Of a stretch of 64,000 bases of DNA, positions 34,501 through 45,184 are shown in pieces (the stretch's first letter is position 1; every line of letters begins with the position of its first letter). Source of the stretch: Ailurus styani (taxonomy: Eukaryota; Chordata; Mammalia; Carnivora; Ailuridae). Position numbers and translations under genes: made by a program. The notes under the pieces were generated by a model. The model did not search any database. It saw only the letters and a program-made list of their open reading frames with translations, and was not told the DNA's origin. The stretch is taken from assembly GCA_002007465.1 (NCBI GenBank), contig LNAC01000031.1:929325-993324 (forward strand). Reading direction: 5' to 3'.

Positions 34501-35515
34501 TTTCCATAAACAGGGACACATTATAGGAAATCTTTCAAATACATCTTAATCTCAAAATAGAAAATATTAAATGTGTGTAGTAAGAAATTGATTGAAATGA
34601 AATTAATCAACAAAGTTTTTGGTGTGAGTTTTTTTGTGTTTTTTGTTTTGTTTTGTTTTTCCTAAAAATAGCTATTGTTCACTGGGGGTTTTAATGCTAT
34701 AGCTATTTACAAAACCATTTCTAGGAACTCCATGCAAAAAGTGACCATTTTTTAGTGCTATATCATGACATTTCATGAGAGTTGGCATGATATCTTATAA
34801 TAACTTCATTTTCTTCACAGGAAAAGAAATGAAGCTACTCCACAGTAAGAATTTGCAGTAAATCTTACAAGAACTCAGTAGCTTGGCATTTATTGCCTAT
34901 CGCTTCCTTTTGATTTAGCAGGTCTGCCCTTCAATATTTCTTTTCTCCAAATACTTGCCCAACTCTGTTTTTAAAACAGTTTATACTAGTGGCACATTTT
35001 ACAGCCTTTGGTAGTTTGTGGCATACATTATTGTGTCAGAATGATCCCACTCTAGTATATTTAGAGAAACTTCTGGACTTCTTTGGTAAAACTCAATTAT
35101 TTTAAGGGTCTATATCTCCAAGAAAGAAGGGCATGGTACCATCCAGTGCTATTCCATGAGGAGAGTTTTTCTTTAAATGTTGCTATATATTTCAGTTTCA
35201 GTTTGAAGGAAAATATTTGGAAGTGTACTGGTTGAAGTTTCTGTTCTTTGTTTTTGAACTTTTTGGATGGTATGAGTGGTAAACTAGGAGAATATGCATT
35301 ATAAAAATAAAATGTCTTAATTTTCATCATAGGTTTGACTTCCAACATTTATTATAGTCTTAAGACCACTATATATTGAACTCACGCTTATTTTTGAGAG
35401 TTGCTATTTTCTCTTGTGGGGGATATTGATGGAAAGGCTATGCATGCGTGTGGGCAAGGGAGACATATACCTCCCCACCCCAGGATTGCTGTGAACCTAA
35501 AACTGCTCTCAAGAA
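34501..35515. other. No recognisable feature
   Basis: Contains a short (TTTTG)n patch near 34638-34660. No family recognised. Confidence 0.4.
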
Positions 35516-36500
35516 ATTATCTTAATAAAGCAAACAAAAAGATTCCCGTTTCCATAGAATTTACATGAGTAAAAAAAAAGAAAGGTAAATAAATACAACA
35601 AAGAGATATTTTAGACACTGAGAAGTGTTACAAAGAATGTACTAGTTTAAATTAAGGAAAACAGGGGCACCTGGGTGGCTCATTGGGCCTCTGACTTCAG
35701 CTCAGGTCATGATCTCAGGGTCCTGGGATCGAGGCCCGCATCAGCAGGGAACCTGCTTCCTCCTCTCTCTCTCTGCCTGCCTCTCTGCCTACCTGCGATC
35801 TCTCTCTCTCTCTCTCCTCTGTGAAATAAATAAAAAATAAAATCTTTTTTAAAAAATCTTAAAAATTAAGGAAAACATGTGCGAAGAGATGAATCTGTGC
35901 TAAGACAGGAAGACTAAGGAAATTCAGCCCTGAACCTTTTAAAGACTATCACTGGAGCAGGGAAATTAGGATTTGCAAAGGAGTAGAAATAATGATCCTT
36001 GTGCCTAGAGGGTATCCAGGGATTATCAAGAACAGCATCATAGGGGAGGTAATATTTAAACAAGATCTCTGATGAATTCACCTAGAGAAGGGAGATGCCA
36101 ACTCACTGTCAGAATTGGAGCAAACTCAAGTGGTTACCTGAAATATTCTGGGGCAGAAAGCAAACAACAAAGCTGAATATCATTACGTGTAAGGGAAATA
36201 GAAAGTAAACTGGAGCTATACATTGAAAAACTACAAAATCTATGAATAAGCCAGTGAATGATTTGAAGGAGGGCCTAATATGAACAGGGCTGTGCTTTTG
36301 AAATATTAGTCTGGAAGCAACAGGGGTAGATGACTGGGTGTGTGGAAGGTAGGTTGGCAAAGAAGCATAACAGAAGGATATTGAATTCATCTGTGGAAAG
36401 ATGACGAGTGTGCTTTTCTGGAGCACTGGCAATAGAAATGAAAAAGAGAGAAAGTATTCCTAAGCCTGAAAGGAATAGATAAGACAGGGCATGAGATTTG
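35516..36500 (-). mobile_element. L2 relic, antisense, interrupted by a SINE
   Basis: Fragments of the antisense L2 3' region appear in order: tccatagaatttacatgagt, gagaagtgttacaaagaatg, ggaggtaatatttaaaca, gaggaatggattt-like phrases, and ctgggtgtgtggaaggtagg. The order matches the relic at 7.4-8.6 kb. Heavily diverged, limits approximate. Confidence 0.6.
35664..35862 (+). mobile_element. SINEC with two small internal deletions, with TSD
   Basis: aaattaaggaaaaca at 35649-35663 and 35863-35877. Bases are missing after ggctcattggg (the gttaaa segment) and in ccgcatcagcagggaacc. Tail with repeated aaatctttt units. Confidence 0.95.
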
Positions 36501-37385
36501 AGTTTGACTTTAGAAGATAGCATAGACAAGGCTGTTCGGTCACGACAAAAAACAACCGAGAGAATGAAGGGTGGTCAAGGTTGAGACTCTATCGAGTAGT
36601 CTAAGGGCAGAAAAGAAGCTGCTGCTTTTGTCAATTAGGAGGTCATTGACAATCTCTAATGCATAAAATTTAATTGTTTGCTGCAGGTGGATTGGGGTGA
36701 TGTGAGAGGAAAATATGAAAGGATATTATTGATTGGTAGTTGCTCCCCTTAGCCAGTGATTATGTTACACAAAAATTGCAGACATCTAGGGGGAAAATGC
36801 ATAGGAAAAACAAAAGGATCACTTACTGTAAACCAGAGAGCATATGATCCAGCTGCTTTCATGATATTAGTATAGCTCTTTGTGGTTGGACATATCACAT
36901 GATTATAAAATGTGAAAATGTATCAAAAATCATAGAAAATCTAGATCTGTGGCATTAAAAGTGCCTTTTAAAGTCTAATAAAATTAAAGAAGATTCCCTA
37001 GACATGGAGTTAAAGTTATATGTCATTCTATGGGGATGGACTCTCTGAAATCTATTGCATTCTGGTCATAGTGATACTGCATTTAATAATATAAATAAGC
37101 TTGAATTTTATTTTTTAACTTGAATTTTGATATTTACTTTATTATTTTAGTTTATGTATTTTCTCAACAAAAAGTAAAGATGGAAAATAAATGGAAATAA
37201 GATAAATTATATTTCTTCAAATGAAAAAAATCAATACTATTTTATAATATTTCCTCTCAATTTTTTTGTCTCCGTATAATTTTTAAAATAATTGTCTTTA
37301 TGATGTACATCCCATAGTCATTATATGACTGACTGATATTTAACATAGGAGTGTGTATATGTATGTATCTTTACAAACTTGAAAA
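36501..37385. other. No recognisable feature
   Basis: AT-rich, no family recognised. Confidence 0.4.
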
Positions 37386-37900
37386 CCATCAGGCTCCATA
37401 TTGCTGTCTGGTTGGCAGGTTAATCAAACAACAAAAATTTAATTTAGAGTCATCTTTCCTTATCAGTCTTGGCATTAACAGTCTTAGGTTTGCTTCCCAA
37501 GATAGAAGCTGAAGATGGAGATTTGTGGGCAGTGAATTTATTGAGCACCAACAACACATGTAAAGGAGAAATGAAAACGAGATTGGGGAAAAACAGAACT
37601 CAGTTTTGATGGAATTGCAACAGTCTTCAGCTGATTTGATGAGATGCCCAACAGAGGCAGTCCTGCAGTTTTCCTCCAATGGAGGCAAGGTAGCTGACCC
37701 TTTGTATTCCTGTAATACCTGTCGTCAAAGGCAGGCTGCCCTGAGGGAAGGGTGAGCTTGGTCAAAGCAATTTCTTTTGACTGAGGGCAGTTCCCACCAC
37801 AGGCTTAAACCATTGACAGTCAAAACCAACAGTCCTGGCAAAAAAAGGACCTAGGTCCCAAAGGGAAGGAATGCAGGTATATTACACCATCTACTTTTCT
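37386..37900. other. Unclassified block, possibly an old LTR or MER repeat
   Basis: Higher in GC than its flanks, with phrases such as ctccaatggaggcaagg and gagggcagttcccaccac that look repeat-like. No family name or duplication could be established. Confidence 0.3.
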
Positions 37901-38899
37901 TTTCTCCACCTTTCGGAGCCTAGTTACCACAACAACAGAAGTCAGTCTTTTTTGAAGGGTCAGTAATGTATCTTAAACACTTAGAAAAATTGCATATCCT
38001 ATACCAGACATTGGGTGTTTGTTAAATGGGTTTTTCTTCTAGATCTAAAGCACACAAAGATGTTTATCTATATAGGTCTCTTTTGCTGGCAGAAGAAATT
38101 TCTCTAGACTGCCTTTTCATTGATGATTTTAACTCGAGGATCCCAACTTCATTAACTCCCCACCTAATTGAATCCTCTTTTCCCATTCCTTGACTGACTA
38201 TCCATGTGTCCCATGCTTAAAATCTCTAATGTGGGCATTAGTATATATCCCCTGAAGCTCAAATTATTACTATGATTTTTATAAATTATTTTGTGTCCCA
38301 TTTCTCATTTGCATTTGTTTTGCTTAATTCATTTGTTGTTAGAAGTACTGAGTATTCTCTATGGTTTTTGCGAGCTTTGTAAAATACTAAATTTGTCAAA
38401 GCATTTCATTTGTGGTGTGAGGATTTTTCAGAATATATAATCTCTCTGTGGCTTGTGGCTATTTGTAATCAGGCCTGTTGGGCATGTAGCAACTCTGTTT
38501 TGCTCTTCTTTAATTGGCTGGAATATAAAAATGTCACTGTTCTGTGAAGATTGTACTAACTCATTCTTGCCCAAATTTATTGAAGTCATTTTTAAAAATT
38601 TTATGTAAGTAGTGACATGCACATTACCTATTTTACTGTTTCCTAATAGCCCATTTATTTATTTTAATCCAATAGCACAAAATCAGTAGATTGAATTCTC
38701 ATTTTCATGAACGGATTGACCTTTGCTTCCTGATGGGAACAACTTTGAGTAAAAAGCTATCAGGTTTAAAAAGCTATCAGGTTTTAAAATGCAATCAAAT
38801 TCTGTAAACTAGTTTTCAGAAGGCTTTTGGAAACAAACACAAATACCACCTTTATGTGCCTCTGTCCTTGTTGCCACTGCCATAACCTCCCTAACACCA
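37901..38899. other. No recognisable feature
   Basis: A local near-tandem aaaaagctatcaggttt(a) occurs at 38752-38785. Otherwise unassigned. Confidence 0.4.

Positions 38900-38959
<60 letters not shown>
38900..38959 (+). repeat. (AC)n microsatellite, about 30 units
   Basis: Uninterrupted AC repeats of roughly 58-60 bases. The uninterrupted length makes polymorphism likely. Confidence 0.98.
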
Positions 38960-39004
38960 ATTCTCCTTTCTCCCACTGCTGCCTACCATTACAACCGCAA
39001 GACT

Positions 39005-39200
39005 AGTGGTTCCTCCTTCATGGCTCAGGCCAAATATCTCCTCTTGCAGTATCTCTGCAGGCCCATGAACTTTGTATCTCACTGTATGATGATGGTATTC
39101 ATGTATTTTTTTATTTGATCTATCTCCTTCACTAGAATAAGATCTCCTAAAAAGAAGCAAATAGGTCTAATTAATACTTGTAAATAAAACATATACCAAA
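39005..39200 (+). mobile_element. Probable L2 3' UTR fragment, sense
   Basis: atggctcaggccaaatatct, ctttgtatctcactgtatga and actagaataagatctccta follow the L2 3' UTR pattern (…actagactgtaagctcc). Diverged. Confidence 0.5.
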
Positions 39201-39389
39201 AAAACCCAAACACAACTAGCACAGTTGCTTTACATAGCAGATACTCTTGCTGACTATTGAATAACTGACCAATCCCTCAGTTTTTCAGGTGCTTTCAATG
39301 TACATATATAAATTTTTTATAAAATTCTCACAGTTTGAGTTTGTTTTTTGTTTTTTTGGGTTTTGGGTTCGTTTTTGTTTTGCTTGCAG

Positions 39390-39630
39390 ATGAATGTTAC
39401 CACAATGTGCAATGATAGAAGCAGAGTTTGGAGTGATACAGCTGCAAACTAAGAAATGCCAAGAATGAGTGGCTACCACAGAATGCTCCAAAGAGTCAAG
39501 GAGAGTGAGAGTCTCATGGTGAGCATAGATCTGCTGACACCTTGACTTTGGACTTCTAGCCTCTAGAACTGCAAGAGAATAAATGTCTGGTGTTTGGGAT
39601 GAACAGTTCGTTACAGTAGGCCTGGGGGCA
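39390..39630 (+). mobile_element. MLT1-type (MaLR) LTR, 3' part, sense
   Basis: ctgctgacaccttgactttg, gacttctagcctctagaact and gagaataaatgtctg are the conserved 3' section of MLT1 LTRs, including the AATAAA signal. An old mammalian LTR. The upstream part is decayed. Confidence 0.8.
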
Positions 39631-39784
39631 TATATTTCCTCTCTACAGCCAAACAAAACCAGATAAGCGTATCCTACAAATATCTGTATTTTGGAAAGTA
39701 GATATATCATGATATGCTTATTTACAGAAAGACTTTTTTTGGCCTTAAAGTCTTGGTAACATTGCATATTATATCTCTTTTCAG

Positions 39785-40250
39785 TAGATTATGATTGTTA
39801 ATTTTATCTGTTAACTTGAATGGACCAGGTGTATGAAGGTATTTGGTCAAACATTATTCTGGGAGTTTCTGCAAGGGTATTTTGGGATTAATTAACTGAG
39901 ATTAACATTTTAGTTGGTAACCTAAAGCAGATTGCCCTTCATAATGTGACCGGGCCTCATTCAATAAGCTGAAAGCCTGAATGAAACAAAAGAATGACCC
40001 TTCCCCAAATAAGATGAGTTCTCCAGCTGATTTCCTTCAGATTTCATCTGCACCATTGGGTCTCATGGGTCTCAAGCCTGCCAGCCCACACTGCAGAACT
40101 GAATTTGCCTGTCTCCATAATCATGTGAGCCCATCTCATACAGTGTGTGTGTATGTGTGTGATGTGTGTGTGTGTATCACAAAAAAAAAAAAAAAGCAAC
40201 ACATTTTGTTTAGTTCTATCTCTCTGCAGAACTCTGACTAATACAGATGT
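39785..40250. mobile_element. Old LTR-type repeat (family name uncertain)
   Basis: The run ggtcaaacattattctggga, aagcagattgcccttcataa, tgagcccatctcatacagtg and gcagaactctgactaataca is a widespread mammalian repeat in this order; I believe it is an ERVL-class LTR but am not sure of the name. It contains a (TG)n-like tract (40143-40177) and an A-run (40181-40195). Confidence 0.6.
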
Positions 40251-40533
40251 AAGGTTGTTTTCATGTATTGACTCTGAACAGTTCTATAATAAATTTACTT
40301 ATATGACTTTGTTTAACCTACCTTTTCTGAAATTTGATTACTAAAAGGTTTAGTCACTGAATTTCCATACATCACTCAAATCTAGCATGCTGTGATTTTT
40401 CACTTGGGGGGAAATTTATATAGATATATAGACATTGATATATAGATATACACTCAAAACAAACAAATATGAGTATAGGTACAGAAATTTTTGAAGCAGC
40501 ATTGTATAATCAGTAACTCCTTGTTTCATTTTT

Positions 40534-40710
40534 TCAATTTTTATTTATTTATTTTTAAAGATTTTATTTATTTGAGAGAGAGAGAGAAAAAAAAAACAGA
40601 GGGAGAGTGGGATGTAGAAGCAGACTTCCTGCTGAGCATGGAGCCTGATGTGGGGCTCAATCCCAGGACCCCGACCTCAGCCAAAGACTGACTGAGCCAC
40701 TTGGGTGCTC
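40534..40710 (-). mobile_element. SINEC A of a three-SINE cluster, minus, older
   Basis: Diverged copy with an A10 interruption (40588-40597) and a shortened head (cgacctcagccaaagactga). It is flanked by the target copies ctccttgtttcattttt (40517-40533) and ctccttgtatttttttt (40711-40727). Confidence 0.9.
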
Positions 40711-40727
40711 CTCCTTGTATTTTTTTT

Positions 40728-40935
40728 ATATATTTTATTTATTTATTTATTTATTTATTTATTTGACAGAGAGACAGAGTGCGACACGAGTATAGGCAGA
40801 GAGGTAGGCAGAGGAAGAGGGGGAAGCAGGCTCCCCACTGAGTAGAGAGCGCAATGAGGGGCTCGATTCCAGGACCCTAAGATCATGACCTGAGCCAAAG
40901 GCAGAGGCTTAACCCACTGAGCCACCCAGGCGCCC
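40728..40935 (-). mobile_element. SINEC B of the cluster, minus, younger
   Basis: An expanded (ATTT)n tail precedes atttgacagagagacagagt; it ends with gagccacccaggcgcc. Flanked by the target copies at 40711-40727 and 40936-40952 (ctccttgtatcattttt). Confidence 0.92.
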
Positions 40936-40974
40936 CTCCTTGTATCATTTTTAAAAAGAAGATTTTACTTATTT

Positions 40975-41490
40975 TGTTGCGGAAATTCTGGGCGACCAAG
41001 AAACTCAAACAGCACGCACAGAGTTGGGAGAACACAGCTATATTGATGCCGGAGGGCTCAGTGGGATTGTTCCCAAGTCTGAGCACCTATGATAGGGGCG
41101 GATATTTATAGGTAAGCTAGGGACTTTTCATGGGGTCCTTCTGTTGATTGGGTCAGAGCCATGCGGAAGTTCTTTTTTTTTTTTTCTTTCTTTTTTTTAT
41201 TCATTTGACACAGAGAGAGATTACAAGTAGGCAGAGAGGCAGGCAGAGAGAGAGGAGAGAGGGGGAAGCAGGCTCCCTGCTGAGCAGAGAGCCCGATGCG
41301 GGCCTTGATCCCAGGACCCTGGGATCATGACCTGAGCCGAAGGCAGAGGCTTTAACCCACTGAGCCACCCAGGCGCCCTACCATGCGGAAGTTCTTAAGG
41401 CTATGCGGAAGCAACCTGGTGGGGAAGTGCCAAGTCATCCTGGGGGTTCCCCATCTTAGTGAGGTGGCCATTTTGGACTTTTCCACCTCA
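40975..41490 (-). mobile_element. Solo LTR of a class I-like endogenous retrovirus, minus
   Basis: Read on the minus strand it begins TGAGGTGG and ends CCGCAACA, i.e. TG...CA, with a 4-bp target duplication attt at 40971-40974 and 41491-41494; 4 bp is typical of gammaretrovirus-like elements. A TATA-like cctataaatatcc lies at about 41111-41101, and atgcggaag occurs twice natively in the U3 side. Without the inserted SINE and its duplicated target the LTR is about 294 bp. No internal retroviral sequence remains, consistent with LTR-LTR recombination. Confidence 0.78.
41175..41380 (-). mobile_element. SINEC inside the solo LTR, minus, with TSD
   Basis: ccatgcggaagttctt at 41159-41174 and 41381-41396 is a perfect 16-bp duplication of LTR sequence. 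Young-type body. It is therefore the youngest layer of the nest. Confidence 0.95.
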
Positions 41491-41684
41491 ATTTATTTGA
41501 GAAAGAGAGTCAGAGAGCACGCGAGCGCAAGAGAGAGATTACAAGCAGGAGCAGGGAGGAAAAGCAGAGGGAGGGGGAGAAGCAGGCTCCCCACCAAGCA
41601 GGGAGACCAACTCCGCTTGGTCTGAGCTAAAGGCAGATGCTTAACTGACTGAGCCATCCAGGAGCGCCTCCTGTATTATTTGTG

Positions 41685-42384
41685 ACACCTGTACCTGCTC
41701 AGTTGCCTTTCAAAAGCTACAACTGCCTGCAAGTAATATTATGACTCTTTAAGTGACAGGATTTCTGTGGGTGCTGACCAACCCATGTTAGATTGATCTA
41801 TCCTTTCTGACCAATTCGTTATTCTCAGACCTTAGGAATTATGACCTCCAAAGGATAATCAGAGCAAGCCAATAGGTCTAAATTAATGGAGTTGATAGGT
41901 AGACACATGCATTCTGGTTATTATAACATAGTTAACAGTCAGAAAACTTTGATCAAAATGTTATTATATACAAAGTTATTATATGAAGGCAAGTGACATG
42001 AAAAACACCATGTTACTGCCTATACAAATGGTCATGCTAAGTAATAGTGTATACAAAATGATTGGATTTTAGTGGTTCCACAAAAATGTATTCAGTTGAT
42101 GGAAATGAGGGTTTTATAGATGTAATCAAATTGGATGGGTTCTATATGCTGTCTTTTGAAGCATGAAACCAATTCATAATTATTCTGTTGTTAACTGGCT
42201 TTTATTTTAATTGATTCACTGCTTTTGTTAGTTTATTTCTATATTGAATCAAGATTGACTTGTACTACGTTTTTATAAATAGAATTAGTAATGTACCATA
42301 AAAACATGTTTGCACAGTATTATAGGATTAACTGTTGTGCTTCCTTGAGAAAAATGTTTGTTTTTTTTTTATACAAGGAGAGGA
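41685..42384. other. No recognisable feature
   Basis: No family recognised. Confidence 0.45.
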
Positions 42385-42872
42385 TATACTTTTCATTGTA
42401 GTATAATTGACATACAATATCCTATTAGTTTTGGGCATACGTCATGGTGATTTGATGTTTTCATAGTTTATGAAATGTTCCTCACAGTAAGTCTAGATAC
42501 TGTCTGTCTCCATACAAAATTACTACAATATTATTGACTATATCCCCTATGCTGTATATTACATCCCTATTATTTATTTATTTTCTAATGGTAAGTTTGT
42601 ACTTCTTAATTCTCTTCACCTATTCTCTTTACCTGGCCCTCTAACATCTCTCCACTCTGGTAACAAACAATTTATTTCTTCTATATGAGGCTGTTTCTGT
42701 TTTGTTTGTTCATCTGTTTTGTTGTTCTTTGGTTTTTGTCTTTCACTGTCTAACTTATTTCACTTAGTATAATGCTCTCTAGGTCCACCTGTGTTGTTGC
42801 AAATGGCAGGATTTCATTCTTTTTTGTGGCTAAGTAATAGTGTGTTGTGTATATACACCACATTATTTTTTT
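42385..42872 (-). mobile_element. L1 3' UTR relic (L1M-type), antisense
   Basis: gtagtataattgacatacaa, ctatatcccctatgctgtat, cttatttcacttagtataat and tgttgttgcaaatggcagga are the expected antisense order. Ends at a tgtatatacaccaca segment. Confidence 0.9.
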
Positions 42873-44205
42873 GTAATTTGCTTTGATTATTCAATGTAAC
42901 TGTATGCCTTTTTTTTTTAGGGGAGATTTCTGGATTTATATTTATTTTGGGATATATCTTTCTACTATCATGTTAACCCTTTTGATTCAAGACCTTAAGG
43001 GGGAGTATAGCTTTTCTGATCTAGGAACAGTAAGAATGAAGTAGTTTGGCATTATAAATTCAATCCGGACACCGACAAATCATCTCAATGGTTTTAATCT
43101 TCTAAAAGGCTAAGTGTGTAAATCATAAGAAGGTAGTAAGCTTATGTACTTAACAGAATGATAATGGTTAAAGAGCACATCAGAAGAAAGTGGGAAGCTG
43201 TCTAGCTGAGACAAGCCCTTAAGGAAAATTAGAAGGAGAAACTTGAAGGTATGAAAAAATTATATCATTAATATTTGGTTCTGTGTATTGTTCTGATTCT
43301 GATATTAAGATGTGAGCTGGACAATTAGTTTTACTTTTGTTGATTCTCACCTGTGTATTTCTAAAATGTCCTAACGGATAGACTTATTTTCTAAATTAAT
43401 TATTTTCTGTGACTAAAAATTGATTAGTATTATGGACTTTTTTTGATCTTTATTATTACAAATATTAAGTTAATAATTTTGTAAATCTGTACTAAGTCCA
43501 AGCCACTGCATATTGAAGAATTAAATGACCAGACTCTTAAACTCTTAAATGCCAGAAGGGAAATATTCAGTGAGTTATAAACTGCCTGCTATTACTATTC
43601 CTTCAAGGTAATTTCAATGTAGGAGTGGACAGATTTGAATGTATTATGACAAAAAACTGTGTGTTTACCAGGAAATTACAAAGAAACAATTTTTTTAATA
43701 AAATGTGCAAATATATTTAGGAAATAATTCAAAAAATGTAGTGGTTTAGTATCTTTTCAAAGTTTATTACCATTAGTGAGAATACAGCAGGAAGTTTTTT
43801 TCTCCATTGAATGTTAAATATGGAAGTGAAAGGTCTAGTGGAAGAGAACTCTTTTAATTGTAATGGTTAAGTAGAGGTATTTGGGTATGCTGTAATTCTC
43901 ACAAAGGAGACATGAAAGTTTAAGTAACTGAAAAGAAAAGTTTATAAGAATTTTCATTTGAAAGAACAGTCATTTGTTTGAAGGTAGTCATGTAGTGGAT
44001 TTGAATTATAAGACAACACAATACATAAGAATCAACACAGCAGAAAAAAGCAAAAATAGTCTGTTATCATCCTATTCCCTGACAGTGATATCAAAATAAT
44101 CAGTGGTCACTTACTGTTTTTCTAAATTCCATCAGAGTTTATCTTCAATTTAGAAACAATTTAAGTCATTAACACAATCCAAATGCAATTCTGAGTTTTA
44201 AAAAA
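42873..44205. other. No recognisable feature
   Basis: About 1.3 kb, AT-rich, no family recognised. Confidence 0.45.
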
Positions 44206-44406
44206 TTCTATTTTAATAGGGAACAAGCTGATGGTTATTAGAGGGGATGTGGGGAGATGTATGAAATAGGTGCAGGAGATTAAAGAGTGTACTTTTCATG
44301 GTGAGCACTGAGTAATGTATAGAATTGTTGAATCATTATACCATATACCTTAAACTAATATAACAGTATATGCTAATTACACTTTAATTAAGGGGAAAAA
44401 AAAAGA
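44206..44406 (+). mobile_element. L1 3' end, sense
   Basis: catggtgagcactgagtaat, gaattgttgaatcattatac, aactaatataacagtatatg and the final A9 are the terminal part of a carnivore L1 3' UTR in sense orientation. Confidence 0.85.
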
Positions 44407-44529
44407 TCTCTGTATTTGTAGGACCCAAACCCAAAGTTGTGCTAAGCAGCAAATTTGTGCAGAAAGCTTTATGTATCTTACCTCTTTATAAAAACAAATT
44501 TCAATCAAAAAATATTCTAATTTAAATTG

Positions 44530-45165
44530 AGTCTTTGGTTATTTTCTATCTCCGACATAGAAGTTGACAATTAATCTACTTTGTGCAGCCATACTACGTT
44601 TGCCTCTTCTGGACATTTTCTAGAAATGAAATCATATCATATATGGTCTTTGTGACTGGCTTCCTGCACTTAGCATAATGTTCACAAGGTTGATCCATGT
44701 TGTAGTATGTATACATATTCATTCCTTTGTATTCACAAATACTATTCCATTATACAGATATACCACACTTTGTTTATCTACATGTGAACAGCTGATGGTT
44801 TGTCAGATGTTTTCATGTTTTGGCTTTTCTGAATAAAATTACTATGAACATTCATATGTAAGGTTTTATGTGAACATATATTTTCACTTTTCTTGGGTAT
44901 ATACCTATATACGTATTACTGGGTCATATGGTTTGTCATTTTTCAGAAACTGCCAATTGTTTTCCAAAGTGGCTACACCTTTGTACATTCCCACTAGAAG
45001 TATATGAAGATTCCAATTTCTCAAATCCTTGTCAACATTGTTATTGTCTGCCTTTTAGCCCTTAAGATTGTAGCCTTTTTTAAATGTGAATCATCCTAGT
45101 GGGCGTAAAATGCTATCTCATTGTAATTTTGATTTACATTTCTTTATCTGGTAGATGGAATTCCC
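44530..45165 (-). mobile_element. Old L1 (L1M) ORF2/3' region, antisense
   Basis: ggcttcctgcacttagcata, gatatacc-type phrases, tattactgggtcatatggtt, ttttccaaagtggctacacc and cctagtgggcgtaaaatgct are antisense L1 ORF2 C-terminal sequence. Confidence 0.88.
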
Positions 45166-45184
45166 TTCATTCTCAGTTTTTGGG

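Larger units (their letters stand above)
40953..41669 (-). mobile_element. SINEC C of the cluster, split by an LTR
   Basis: Its tail side (aaaaagaagattttacttat) is at 40953-40974 and the rest (atttatttgagaaagagagt … ggagcgcc) at 41491-41669; the pieces join across the LTR. The right target copy is tcctgtattatttgtg (about 41669-41684), so one target is present four times across the cluster. Confidence 0.85.

Noticed and set aside
38900..38959. Possible CRISPR-like or phage repeat array
   Set aside because: It is a simple dinucleotide microsatellite. No repeat-spacer arrays occur anywhere, and the genome is vertebrate.
39285..39767. Minus-strand 160-residue frame, the longest in the window
   Set aside because: It runs antisense through the MLT1-type LTR and flanking low-complexity sequence; no protein family is recognisable.
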